Part shown: piece after piece, positions 1-8,813 of the stretch
Numbering within the stretch: the first letter of the stretch is position 1
How the letters are laid out: the number at the start of each line of letters is the position of its first letter
Assembly (NCBI RefSeq): GCF_000014065.1
Contig: NC_008044.1
Location: forward strand, 2,441,501-2,505,500
From: Ruegeria sp. TM1040
GTDB taxonomy: Bacteria; Pseudomonadota; Alphaproteobacteria; Rhodobacterales; Rhodobacteraceae
Length of the DNA: 64,000 nt
Direction: 5' to 3'
Program-made: the position numbers and the translations under genes
The notes under the pieces: generated by a model
Database searches by the model: none
What the model was told of the DNA's origin: nothing
The model's input: the letters and a program-made list of their open reading frames with translations, nothing else

Positions 1-1254
1 CGCGTGAATGCGCCGCGCGTTGTTCCACGCGTAGGCCAGCGCCGACACGATGACCCCGACCACAACAGCGATCGCAAGGTCGGTCATCACCGTGACCACG
101 GTCACCAGCACGATCACAAAGGCATCCGTCAGCGGTACCTTGGTCATGATCTTGAAGCTGTTCCACGCAAATGTCCCGATCACCACCATGAACATCACGC
201 CCACGAGCGCTGCCAGCGGGATCTGTTCAATCAGCGGAGAGGCCGCCACGATGAACAGCAACAGAAACAGGGCTGCCGCAATCGCCGCGATCCGCGTGCG
301 CCCGCCCGAATTCACGTTGATCATCGACTGACCAATCATCGCACAACCGCCCATGCCGCCAAAGAAACCGGTAACAATATTCGATGTCCCCTGCGCGATG
401 CACTCCTGGCTCGCGCCGCCCCGCTTGCCGGTGATTTCGCCCACAAGGTTCAGGGTCAAAAGACTCTCGATGAGGCCAATCGCCGCCAGGATGACCGCAT
501 AGGGCAGGATGATCTGCAGCGTTTCCATGTTGAACGGCACCATCGGCACGTGAAAGCTTGGCAAGCCCCCCTCGATGGACGCCATGTCGCCCACGCGCGG
601 CACATCAAGACCAAAGGCGATCACGATGATCGCTGTAATCCCGATCCCCGCCAGCGGCGCCGGGATCACCTTGGTCAGCTTGGGCATGCCCCAGATGATC
701 ACCATGGTCAGCACCACAAGCCCCAGCATCATCAGAAGCTGCGGCCCGGCAAGCCATTCTTCGCCCCCGGTGCCGGGTTGCTTGAACTGCGTAAGCTGCG
801 CTAGGAAAATCACGATCGCCAGACCGTTCACAAAGCCAAGCATCACCGGATGCGGCACCAGTCGGATGAACTTGCCCCAATGCATGACACCGGCGATGAC
901 CTGCAGGATGCCCATCAAAACCACGGTGGCAAAGAGATACTCCACCCCGTGCTCGGCCACCAGCGCCACCATCACCACTGCCAGCGCTCCGGTCGCCCCC
1001 GAAATCATGCCCGGACGCCCCCCGATGAGCGCCGTGATCAGCCCCACCAGAAAGGCCGCATAGAGCCCCACCAGAGGATGCACCCCAGCCACAAAGGCAA
1101 AGGCCACCGCCTCCGGCACCAGCGCCAGGGCCACCGTCAGCCCGGACAACAGCTCGGTGCGCACACGCGCCACCGTAAAACCCTCATCCTGCATGATGGA
1201 AAGATTGGGAGGAGAGATATTCTTGGCCAAAAGGCCCAATACGCCGCGTGTCAT
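1..1254 (-). CDS. SulP family inorganic anion transporter (partial, C-terminus outside window)
   Basis: Inner-membrane transporter of the SulP family, which moves sulfate, bicarbonate or related anions by ion coupling. The 418 visible codons are rich in hydrophobic helices and carry the family signature [14 protein letters not shown] in the first third, with an early [14 protein letters not shown] segment. The gene runs off the left edge, so the cytoplasmic STAS domain expected at the C-terminus cannot be seen. The start was placed at the ATG at 1254; an in-frame ATG at 1194 is an alternative, and neither has a strong Shine-Dalgarno sequence. It stands alone and divergent from the broken gene at 1537. 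The substrate cannot be told from sequence; sulfate or bicarbonate are both possible. Confidence 0.9.
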   Translation of the reverse strand, partial: MTRGVLGLLAKNISPPNLSIMQDEGFTVARVRTELLSGLTVALALVPEAVAFAFVAGVHPLVGLYAAFLVGLITALIGGRPGMISGATGALAVVMVALVAEHGVEYLFATVVLMGILQVIAGVMHWGKFIRLVPHPVMLGFVNGLAIVIFLAQLTQFKQPGTGGEEWLAGPQLLMMLGLVVLTMVIIWGMPKLTKVIPAPLAGIGITAIIVIAFGLDVPRVGDMASIEGGLPSFHVPMVPFNMETLQIILPYAVILAAIGLIESLLTLNLVGEITGKRGGASQECIAQGTSNIVTGFFGGMGGCAMIGQSMINVNSGGRTRIAAIAAALFLLLFIVAASPLIEQIPLAALVGVMFMVVIGTFAWNSFKIMTKVPLTDAFVIVLVTVVTVMTDLAIAVVVGVIVSALAYAWNNARRIHA

Positions 1255-1536
1255 GACACCAAAACCTGTGAATTCGGGAAGCTTGTTTTGAGCGCCTGTT
1301 AGCCTCTCTGCCCGCGTGACACAAGCCAAGGCCTAAAAACAAGGCCTCAAAGCCCGCCCGCTGCCGCATGCGTGGGCAGAAACCCCAGAGAAACGTCAGC
1401 CTTCCTGCCCCAATGTTTCGCGTGCGAAACAATAGGTCAGAAGCGCTGTCTACCGTGAACCCTTCTTTAACCCTTGCCCGTCGGTGTGAGGCTCCGCAGA
1501 CTGCGGGTATTGAAGCAGGAAACTTAGAGCAGCCAC

Positions 1537-3042
1537 ATGCATTTTAAAAGCTGGGACGACATTTCCCCGCCGCCAAACGCGGCAGAGCAACAACTCAAAG
1601 CCGCCGCCGAGGCTGGCGTATTGTGCGAACTCGGCCCCCGCGATCAAATCCCCGAGGAACCCGCGAACTGGCAAACCCTGACCGCAGCGCAAGAGGCCCG
1701 CCACATCCGCGCCGAGGTGCTGCGCCTGATCCTGCTCAATGGGGATGGATGCGACGTCACGAAACGAAGCGTCGCTATGTTTGGCGCTTACATAAGTGGC
1801 TCACTCGATCTTACGAATTGCATCATCCCCGGCAACCTGCTCCTGTATAATTGCCCCTTGGAATAGCGCATATTTGCACCCCGATCGAAATGGGCCGGAG
1901 ACCTGCGGCTGAAAACCTGTGCCTTGCCCGGATTGAAGGCCGGTGGCACCGAGTTTCGTGGGCAAGTGTCTTGCGAGGCCGTAAACTTTAGCTCGCCAGA
2001 GGCCGAGGCCCTCAACCTGCAAAGAACTGAAGTGAAGGGCGGCCTCTTCCTCCGAAACACAACACTCAATCGGTCTGCTCACCTCGGCGGCGTCAAAGTC
2101 GGCGGGCAGATGTCCTGTAAGGGTACGACTTTCAACACACCAAAAGGAATGGCCCTCACCCTACGAGATGCCGAAATCACCGGCGGTCTTTACCTCAGCA
2201 ACATCACTCAAATCCGGGGCATTCTTGATTTGAGCGATGCCAAAACCTCTATTCTCGTCGACAATCCCCACAGCTATCCGCCGACTGGCGCGCTGATCTT
2301 GGATGGCTTCACCTATGACCGGATCATTGGATCAACCGACTCGAAGACGCGGCTCGAATGGCTCGCCAAAGGTGACCGCTGGAACGGAGAGTTCTTCCCC
2401 CAGCCTTACAAACAGCTCGCCAAGACCCTGCATGACATGGGGCACGAGGCTGACGCGAGGCAGGTCCGCATCACGCTCGCATGCAAGCTACGCCAAGAAG
2501 CTCGCGCCAAACTGCGTATCACCCCGAATGGTGACCTGAGTACCGGCCTGCATAGCATCTGGCGCGATATTCTGCGCCTCTGCCTTGGCGGAAAGGACAG
2601 CATCTCTCTGCTGCTCACCGCCCATGGCTACAAACCGCAGCGCAGCCTCTATGCGCTCATTCTGCTGTTCGCGGCCGCAACCTTTCCCGCGCAATGGGCC
2701 TGGGACGAAGGCAGCTTTGCCCCCAATTCAGGCCCCATTCTGCTCTCCGAAGGCTGGCAAGAGCTGGCGCGGGATGACGACATCCAAAACCCCGCCGCCG
2801 AATGGGCGAACCGCAACGCCATCCCCGGCAAGGACTGGGAGACATTCAACCGATACGCCTATGCCGCTGATGTCGTGATCCCCATCGTCGAATTTGGCCA
2901 GACCGAGGCCTGGGCCCCTTCCACCGAACGCGGACCTTGGGGGTATCACCTCTGGTGGCTGCGCTGGGGTTTCACCACCCTGGGCTGGATCGTCACCGCG
3001 CTGGGGGCTGCTGCCCTCACCGGCCTTATCCGGCGTGACTGA
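1537..3042 (+). pseudogene. Pentapeptide-like membrane protein interrupted by an amber codon
   Basis: A single reading frame of 502 codons is broken by one TAG at 1864-1866. Upstream of it lie 109 codons starting at ATG 1537; downstream the same frame stays open to TGA at 3040-3042, with a possible TTG restart at 1924. The middle is a run of short degenerate repeats of the type GGLFLRNTTL and GGQMSCKGTTF, resembling pentapeptide-repeat beta-helix proteins. The C-terminal part has two hydrophobic segments, one near SLYALILLFAAATF and one at the very end (WIVTALGAAALTGLI). Homologues are often annotated only as membrane-associated or oxidoreductase-like without proof. I infer a recently inactivated gene because both sides of the stop remain in frame and look coding. 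A sequencing error or stop read-through would also give this picture. Confidence 0.7.
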
Positions 3043-3045
3043 TCC

Positions 3046-3078
3046 TTCATCTTTTTCAAAATACCTCCGCCGGAGGCA
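3046..3078. repeat. Dispersed 33-bp element, copy 1
   Basis: This sequence matches 30 of 33 bases with another copy at 35770-35802. It consists of a T-rich/A-rich left half followed by CTCCGCCGGAGG, whose arms CCTCC and GGAGG can pair around a three-base loop. It lies just after the stop of the broken gene and before mtnP, i.e. at a gene end, like the second copy. Confidence 0.7.
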
Positions 3079-3144
3079 TCCCATGCTTGCCAAGCCGCGC
3101 CCTGCTCGGCCATAGGTCAAAAAAGACCCGCAGGAGGGACCCCC

Positions 3145-4017
3145 ATGACAGAGACATTGATTGCCGTGATCGGCGGCTCCGGCATTTACGAGATCGACGG
3201 GCTGGAAGGCGCCGCGTGGACCACCGTCGAAACCCCTTGGGGCACGCCCTCGGACCAGATCCTCACCGGGCGGCTTGAGGGTGTCAAAATGGCGTTCCTG
3301 CCGCGCCATGGCCGGGGTCATGTGCATGCCCCAAGCGATGTGCCCTACCGGGCCAATATCGACGCCCTGAAACGTCTCGGGGCCACGGATGTGATCTCCG
3401 TCTCTGCCTGCGGCTCCTTTCGCGAGCACATGGCGCCCGGCGATTTTGTCATCGTGGATCAGTTCATCGACCGCACGTTTGCGCGCGCCAAGAGCTTCTT
3501 TTCCTCGGGCTGCGTGGCGCATGTGGCGCTGGCGCATCCGACCTGCCCACGTCTGAGCGATGCGGTCGAAGCCGCCGCAGGCGCAGCCGGGATCAACACA
3601 CATCGTGGCGGCACCTATCTGGCGATGGAGGGGCCGCAGTTTTCCACGCTTGCGGAATCCAAGATGTACCGCGAGCACTGGGGCGCGGATGTGATCGGCA
3701 TGACCAATATGCCAGAGGCAAAACTCGCCCGTGAGGCCGAGCTCTGCTATGCCTCCGTGGCCATGGTCACCGATTACGACAGCTGGCACCCCGACCACGG
3801 CGAGGTGGATGTGACCGCCGTCATCGCCACCCTCAAAGGCAACTCTGAAAAAGGGCGCGCCTTGATCAAGGGCCTGCCCGCACGTCTGGGCGCAGAGCGC
3901 GCGCCCTGCCCCCATGGCTGTGACCGCGCGCTGGAGTATGCCATCATGACCGCGCCCGAAAAACGGGACCCGGCGCTTTTGGCCAAGCTGGATGCCGTCG
4001 CAGGACGCGTGCTCTGA
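3145..4017 (+). CDS. mtnP: S-methyl-5'-thioadenosine phosphorylase
   Basis: Cytoplasmic phosphorylase that splits 5'-methylthioadenosine with phosphate into adenine and 5-methylthioribose 1-phosphate, the first step of the methionine salvage route. The 290-residue protein has the usual family length. It begins with the phosphate-binding IAVIGGSGIYEI, then FLPRHGRGH, the SVSACGSF segment and the substrate-binding AMEGPQFST and GMTNMPEAKLAREAELCYA region, all typical of PNP/MTAP family 2. The ATG at 3145 is preceded by a clear GGAGG. Apt, which recycles the adenine released here, lies 116 bp downstream on the same strand, so the two may work as a salvage pair. MTAP rather than inosine phosphorylase is favoured by overall similarity. 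Confidence 0.95.
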   Translation: MTETLIAVIGGSGIYEIDGLEGAAWTTVETPWGTPSDQILTGRLEGVKMAFLPRHGRGHVHAPSDVPYRANIDALKRLGATDVISVSACGSFREHMAPGDFVIVDQFIDRTFARAKSFFSSGCVAHVALAHPTCPRLSDAVEAAAGAAGINTHRGGTYLAMEGPQFSTLAESKMYREHWGADVIGMTNMPEAKLAREAELCYASVAMVTDYDSWHPDHGEVDVTAVIATLKGNSEKGRALIKGLPARLGAERAPCPHGCDRALEYAIMTAPEKRDPALLAKLDAVAGRVL

Positions 4018-4133
4018 GGCAGATGACACTTGCATGACCGCCCCGCTTCGGCCACACCGCTAGGGTTTGGGCGCGGCGGACTTCATTACCACTGCGCCCG
4101 CCATCGCGAAGCCAGATCAGGGATCACAGCCCC

Positions 4134-4673
4134 ATGAGCACCTCCAAAACCGTCAAGGACTACATCCGCACCATCGTCGATTTCCCCCATGAGGGGATCA
4201 TGTTCCGCGATGTGACCACATTGTTTGCCGACCCGCGCGGGTTTCGCATGGCCGTGGACCAGATGCTGCACCCCTATGCGGGCCAGCGCATCGACAAGGT
4301 CGTGGGGCTTGAGGCGCGGGGGTTCATCCTTGGCGGCGCCATCGCGCATCAACTGGGCACTGGGTTTGTGCCTGTGCGCAAAAAGGGCAAACTGCCCGGC
4401 GCCACGATTTCGCAGGAATACAAGCTCGAATACGGCGAGGCGGTGGTGGAGCTTCACAAGGATGCCATCCAACCGGGTGAAAAGATCCTCGTGGTGGATG
4501 ATCTTCTGGCCACCGGCGGCACCGCGGGTGCGGGCATCAAACTGATCGAAAAACTCGGCGGAGAGATCATCTCCTGCTCTTTCATCATCGACCTGCCGGA
4601 ACTTGGCGGGCGCAAGCATCTCCAAAGCCTTGGCATGGACGTGCATGTTCTGTGCGAATTCGAGGGGCTCTGA
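4134..4673 (+). CDS. apt: Adenine phosphoribosyltransferase
   Basis: Makes AMP from adenine and PRPP in the cytoplasm (purine salvage). The 179-residue protein is of normal family length and shows the adenine-binding region [14 protein letters not shown] near the N-terminus, the [14 protein letters not shown] segment, and the PRPP-binding loop [12 protein letters not shown] at about residues 121-132. It follows mtnP, whose reaction yields adenine, so the pair can recover the purine ring from methylthioadenosine. A rho-independent terminator follows at 4742-4769. Confidence 0.97.
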
Positions 4674-4741
4674 GCGTTTTTTTTCGCCGGGATCAGTCAC
4701 GACGGATCACAGCTGCTCACGCAGGCGTGACTGGATTTTGG

Positions 4742-4769
4742 AAAAGCTCCCGGCTTAGGGAGCTTTTTT
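4742..4769 (+). terminator. Rho-independent terminator after apt
   Basis: A 10-bp stem (AAAAGCTCCC pairing with GGGAGCTTTT) with a six-base loop ends in a run of T residues. It lies about 70 bp after the apt stop codon and marks the end of the mtnP-apt unit. Confidence 0.85.
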
Positions 4770-4887
4770 CATGTGTCAAACGCCCATCGGCATAGATCCG
4801 CCTCATCCAAACGCGCAGCTGCTTCGTTGTCTTTCACAGATGTCGCCGACGCGGCGTCCAATGTGACAGAGACAAGAGGAGTATCTC

Positions 4888-5370
4888 ATGATCCGTAAGT
4901 TTGCACTCAGCACCATCGCCAGCCTTGCCGTTGCCACCGCCGCTTTTGCGGACGGTCATTCCAAAGACATCGTCGACATTGCCTCGGGCAACGACAACTT
5001 CGACACGTTGGTCGCGGCTGTGTCTGCTGCTGATCTGGTGGACACGCTCAAGAGCGAAGGCCCTTTCACCGTCTTTGCCCCGACCGACGCAGCATTTGAA
5101 GCACTGCCCGAAGGCACGGTTGAGACTCTCCTGAAGCCCGAAAACAAGGATCAGCTGATCGCGATCCTCACCTACCACGTTGTGCCGGGCAAGGTGATGT
5201 CCTCCGACCTGACCGACGGTATGAAGGCGGCCACCGTGCAGGGCTCTGAAATCACCATCGATCTCGACAATGGCGCGATGGTCGATGAGGCCTCCGTGGT
5301 GCAGGCAGACATCGAGGCCGAGAACGGCGTGATCCATGTGATCGACAAAGTGATCATGCCAGGCAGCTAA
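4888..5370 (+). CDS. Secreted fasciclin (FAS1) domain protein
   Basis: Exported protein with a single FAS1 domain, a fold involved in adhesion or surface/periplasmic roles in bacteria. A signal peptide is visible: positively charged MIRKF, a hydrophobic stretch and an AFA-type cleavage site near residue 22. The FAS1 H1 region reads [16 protein letters not shown], followed by YHVVPGKV, and the H2 region ends [12 protein letters not shown], so the domain is complete in 160 residues. A GAGGAG sequence precedes ATG 4888. The gene stands alone between two terminators. The biological partner is unknown. Confidence 0.92.
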   Translation: MIRKFALSTIASLAVATAAFADGHSKDIVDIASGNDNFDTLVAAVSAADLVDTLKSEGPFTVFAPTDAAFEALPEGTVETLLKPENKDQLIAILTYHVVPGKVMSSDLTDGMKAATVQGSEITIDLDNGAMVDEASVVQADIEAENGVIHVIDKVIMPGS

Positions 5371-5402
5371 GTGAGCAGTTCGCGCCCATTAGGCGTGGCG
5401 AC

Positions 5403-5430
5403 AAGGGGGGCCTCCGGGCTCCCCTTTCTT
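5403..5430. terminator. Bidirectional terminator between fasciclin gene and FAD oxidase
   Basis: A 10-bp stem with one G-T pair (arms 5403-5412 and 5417-5426) and a TCCG loop, flanked by TTTCTT on the plus side and TTGT on the minus side. It lies between two convergent genes and could stop transcription from both. Confidence 0.75.
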
Positions 5431-5477
5431 GTAGGGCCGCTGTTGCCAATCGGCAGTGTCTTTTGGGCGTCGTTGTA

Positions 5478-6893
5478 TCAGACCACAACGGCGCCAGGGT
5501 TCATGATGCCATGAGGGTCAAGCGCCTCTTTGATGGCTCTCATCGCAGCAAGCTTGACCGGATCGCCATAGCGTTCAAGATCACCGACCTTTAGGCGGCC
5601 AATCCCGTGCTCTGCACTCATGGAGCCGCCATAGTCATACACGAGGTCATGGATGATACGTTTCACATCCCCGCGCAGGTCTTCGTAATCCGCGCGCGAC
5701 CGGCCCGGCGCGGGAAAGACGTTGTAGTGCAGGTTGCCATCGCCCAGATGGCCAAAGCAGTTGATCCGGAGCGACGGATCGAGATTTGCAATCGCTTTCC
5801 AGCCCGCGGGAATGAACTCGGGAATGCGCGAAATCGGCACCGAAATGTCGTGGCTTGAGACAGACCCGATCAGGCGGTTCGCCTCCGGGATATGTTCGCG
5901 CAAAGCCCATAGCGCCTGACGCTGAGCCTCGGATTGTGCAATCACGCCGTCGTCGGTCAGCTCTGCGTCCATCGCCTGTTCAAAGAGGTCGGCCAGCGCG
6001 GCCTCTGCATCCTGGCCTTTGCCCAGGCCGAGCTCGATCAGGACGCACCACTCCGGGTGGCTCTCGAAGGGCTGGCGCAATTCCGGCAGTTTTTCGGCAA
6101 GGAATTCAAGACCCTGCCGGTGGATGAGTTCAAAAGCGCTTACACCTTCGCCCACTGCATCGCGCGCCCGCGTCAGAAGCGCCACCGCCGCCGCTGGATC
6201 GCGGACCGTAAAGATGGCCGTGCCCGCGTTGGCCGGGATCGGCGAGAGTTTGAGCGCCGCAGCGGTGATCACTCCAAGGGTGCCCTCGGCCCCGATCAGG
6301 AGGTTGCGCAGATCATAGCCGGTGTTGTCTTTGCGCAGCCGTGACAGCCCGTGCCAGATCTCGCCTGAGGGCAGCACTGCCTCAAGCCCGAGACAGAGAT
6401 CGCGCGCATTGCCATAGCGCAGCACATTGACCCCGCCCGCGTTGGTCGCAAGGTTGCCGCCGATCTGCGCCGAGCCTTCGGCGGCCAGAGACAGCGGAAA
6501 GAGACGCCCCGCCTCGGCCGCGGCAGACTGCACATCCGCCAGCACCGCGCCCGCTTCTGCGATCAGCACGTTTTCCTCTGGATAGAGCGCGCGAATGCCG
6601 CGCATCCGTTCCAGCGACAACAGGATCGGGGTTGCGCCCTCGGTCATCACTTGCCCGCCCACAAGGCCGGTGCCGCCTCCATAGGGAACAACTCCCACCC
6701 GTGCCGCATGCGCCGCGCGGATGATCTCGGCCACCTCTTCGGCGCTGCGGGGCAGCGCAACGGCGGCGGCCTGCCCGGCATAACGTCCGCGCGGCTCTTC
6801 CAGATGGCGCGCCTCCGGCCGGCGCAGGGTATCGGCGGGCAAACGAGCAGAGAGCGTGTCGAGAAAGGCGGGGGTGGCGGGGTTCAAAGTCAT
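5478..6893 (-). CDS. FAD-linked oxidase, D-lactate dehydrogenase/glycolate oxidase (GlcD-like) family
   Basis: Flavoprotein of the vanillyl-alcohol-oxidase fold, 471 residues. An N-terminal FAD-binding PCMH domain contains VVPYGGGTGLVGGQV and the GGNLATNAGG segment; the C-terminal FAD-oxidase domain has CFGHLGDGNLHYNV, the SAEHGIGRLK motif and the terminal DPHGIMNPG. These are typical of D-2-hydroxyacid dehydrogenases (D-lactate, D-2-hydroxyglutarate, glycolate); the exact substrate is not determined. The reading frame stays open to 7073, but the start at ATG 6893 (MTLNPATPAF) fits the family and avoids overlap with the acetyltransferase gene. It is the last gene of a minus-strand run that includes thrC and an M16 peptidase. 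Confidence 0.9.
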   Translation of the reverse strand: MTLNPATPAFLDTLSARLPADTLRRPEARHLEEPRGRYAGQAAAVALPRSAEEVAEIIRAAHAARVGVVPYGGGTGLVGGQVMTEGATPILLSLERMRGIRALYPEENVLIAEAGAVLADVQSAAAEAGRLFPLSLAAEGSAQIGGNLATNAGGVNVLRYGNARDLCLGLEAVLPSGEIWHGLSRLRKDNTGYDLRNLLIGAEGTLGVITAAALKLSPIPANAGTAIFTVRDPAAAVALLTRARDAVGEGVSAFELIHRQGLEFLAEKLPELRQPFESHPEWCVLIELGLGKGQDAEAALADLFEQAMDAELTDDGVIAQSEAQRQALWALREHIPEANRLIGSVSSHDISVPISRIPEFIPAGWKAIANLDPSLRINCFGHLGDGNLHYNVFPAPGRSRADYEDLRGDVKRIIHDLVYDYGGSMSAEHGIGRLKVGDLERYGDPVKLAAMRAIKEALDPHGIMNPGAVVV

Positions 6894-6960
6894 GCCCCAT
6901 GAATCCAGAATCCACCGCCCAAAGGCAAGGCCGTTATGGCGCGGTGCGACGTTGCTACAC

Positions 6961-7551
6961 TCAGGCCTGACCGGCGGTGGTCTTGCCCCGGCGGTCGTTG
7001 CGCAGCGCCGCATAGAGCACATGGGTGCGCCAGCGCCCGTTGATCTGCAGATAGGACTGCGCCACGCCCTCATATTTAAAACCGGAGCGCTCCAGCAAGC
7101 CGCGCGAAGCCGCGTTTTCCGGCAGGCAGGCTGCTTCGATTCGGCTCAGGTCGAGGCGGGTAAAGGCATGATGCACCACCGCACCGATCGCCTCGCGCAT
7201 ATACCCCCGGCGGGCAAATTGCACCCCGGTCCAATAGCCGATGGTGCCCGCCATCGCGGGGCCTCGGCGGATGTTGTCGAGCGTGATGGCCCCAACCAGA
7301 TGATCGTCCTCGCGCCGGATCAGAAACAGCGGCAGGGCAGACCCCTGCGCGATCGAGCGTTTCGCCCAATAGACCCGGTTGGTAAAGGATTTACGGCTGA
7401 GGTGATCGGGGGACCATGCGGGCTCCCAGGGGATCAAATGATCTTTGCTCTGCTGGCGCAGGAAGGCCCAGTACCGGAAATCGGCATGCACGGGAGGGCG
7501 GAGCGTCAGGCGCTCCGTCTCCAGTTTCACCGTCCGCCGGGCCAAAAGCAT
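6961..7551 (-). CDS. GNAT family N-acetyltransferase (RimJ-like)
   Basis: Cytoplasmic acetyl-CoA dependent acetyltransferase of 196 residues, resembling the RimJ/RimL group that acetylates protein N-termini. The N-terminal TERLTLRPP strand, the VGAITLDNIRRG strand and the acetyl-CoA loop ARRGYMREAIGAVVHHAF are visible, followed by ENAASRGLLERSGF, which is characteristic of this group. ATG 7551 overlaps the stop codon of the M16 peptidase gene as ATGA, so the two are probably translationally coupled. The protein substrate cannot be deduced. Confidence 0.9.
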   Translation of the reverse strand: MLLARRTVKLETERLTLRPPVHADFRYWAFLRQQSKDHLIPWEPAWSPDHLSRKSFTNRVYWAKRSIAQGSALPLFLIRREDDHLVGAITLDNIRRGPAMAGTIGYWTGVQFARRGYMREAIGAVVHHAFTRLDLSRIEAACLPENAASRGLLERSGFKYEGVAQSYLQINGRWRTHVLYAALRNDRRGKTTAGQA

Positions 7552-8813
7552 CAGGCAGCGCGCCTCCGGGCGATCTCCTCAAGGCGCGGCGCTTCGGCGA
7601 CCGGGCCATAGAGTGCTAGCGCAGCCGGTGCCTCGCGAGAAATCCGCGCCGCCATGGCGCGCACATCCGCGGTGGTTACCGCATCAATCTTTGCAACCGT
7701 GTCCTCAAGGCTTGGCACCCGGTCCCAGATCTGGACGAGGCGCGCCAGACGTTCCGCCCGGTTCGAAGGGCTCTCAAGCCCCATCAGCATACCGGCCTTC
7801 ATCTGCGCGCGGGCACGCTCCACCTCGGCGTCGGACATGTCATCTGCGGAGCGCTTGAGCTCATCAACCGTGATGCCCAGAAGATCCGAAACCTGCGCCC
7901 CGGAGGTGCCCGCGTAGATGGTCATCATGCCGGTGTCCTCATAGGCCCCTGCCTGCGCAAAGATCGTGTAGCAAAGCCCGCGCTTTTCGCGCACTTCCTG
8001 AAACAACCGAGAGGACATGCCGCCGCCGAGCGCCGCCGCATAGATCTGCGCGGCATAGATGTCATCGGCGCGGTAGCTTGGGCTTTCAAAGGCCAGCGCC
8101 ACATGGGCCTGCTCCAGCGCTTTGTCGTGGCGCGCTTCACCGCCGGTAAAGCGAGCACATTCGATCACGTCCTGCTGTTTGGGTTCCAGATGACCAAACA
8201 TTTCTGTAGCGGCCTTCACCAACCGATCGTGGTCGACCGCACCAGCGGCTGAGAGGATCATCTGACCGGGACCATAGTGTTCGGCCACAAACCGGGTCAG
8301 ATCTTCCTTGTTGAAGCTGCGAACCCGTTCTGCGGGGCCGAGGATCGAGCGGCCAATCGCCTGTTCGCGATAGCTCTCTTCCTGCAGCCAGTCAAAAATG
8401 ATGTCGTCCGGCGTATCAAGCGCCTGACCGATTTCCTGCAGGATGACCCCGCGTTCCACTTCGATCTCGCGTTCATCAAAGACCGAGTTCAGAACGATGT
8501 CGCCGATCACATCAAGGGCGAGATCCACGTCGTCCTTGAGAATACGCGCGTAATAGGCGGTCACTTCGCGGCTGGTATAGGCGTTGATGTAGCCGCCCAC
8601 ATCCTCGATGGCTTCGGCGATCTGCAACGCGCTGCGCCGCTTGGTGCCTTTGAACGCCATATGTTCAAGGAAATGGGCCACCCCATTCTGTTCGAGCCGC
8701 TCATGGCGGCCCCCTGCCGAAACCCAGATGCCGAGGGCTGCGGATTGCAGCCCCGGCATATACTCGGTGACAATACGAAACCCGTTGGGCAGGGTGTCTT
8801 GTTTAACGGTCAA
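7551..8813 (-). CDS. M16 family zinc peptidase (processing-peptidase-like)
   Basis: Zinc metallopeptidase of the inverzincin group, 420 residues, related to the mitochondrial processing peptidase beta subunit. The inverted zinc motif HFLEH lies near residue 47 and the third ligand is expected in the EIEVERGVILQEIGQ segment, both intact, so an active enzyme is likely. The C-terminal half has the usual M16 substrate-binding region with GGGMSSRLFQEVREKRGLCY. The start is a TTG at 8813 that overlaps the thrC stop as TTGA; no ATG is available nearby. The gene pair thrC-M16 is common in alphaproteobacteria, though no functional link is known to me. Confidence 0.93.
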   Translation of the reverse strand: MTVKQDTLPNGFRIVTEYMPGLQSAALGIWVSAGGRHERLEQNGVAHFLEHMAFKGTKRRSALQIAEAIEDVGGYINAYTSREVTAYYARILKDDVDLALDVIGDIVLNSVFDEREIEVERGVILQEIGQALDTPDDIIFDWLQEESYREQAIGRSILGPAERVRSFNKEDLTRFVAEHYGPGQMILSAAGAVDHDRLVKAATEMFGHLEPKQQDVIECARFTGGEARHDKALEQAHVALAFESPSYRADDIYAAQIYAAALGGGMSSRLFQEVREKRGLCYTIFAQAGAYEDTGMMTIYAGTSGAQVSDLLGITVDELKRSADDMSDAEVERARAQMKAGMLMGLESPSNRAERLARLVQIWDRVPSLEDTVAKIDAVTTADVRAMAARISREAPAALALYGPVAEAPRLEEIARRRAA

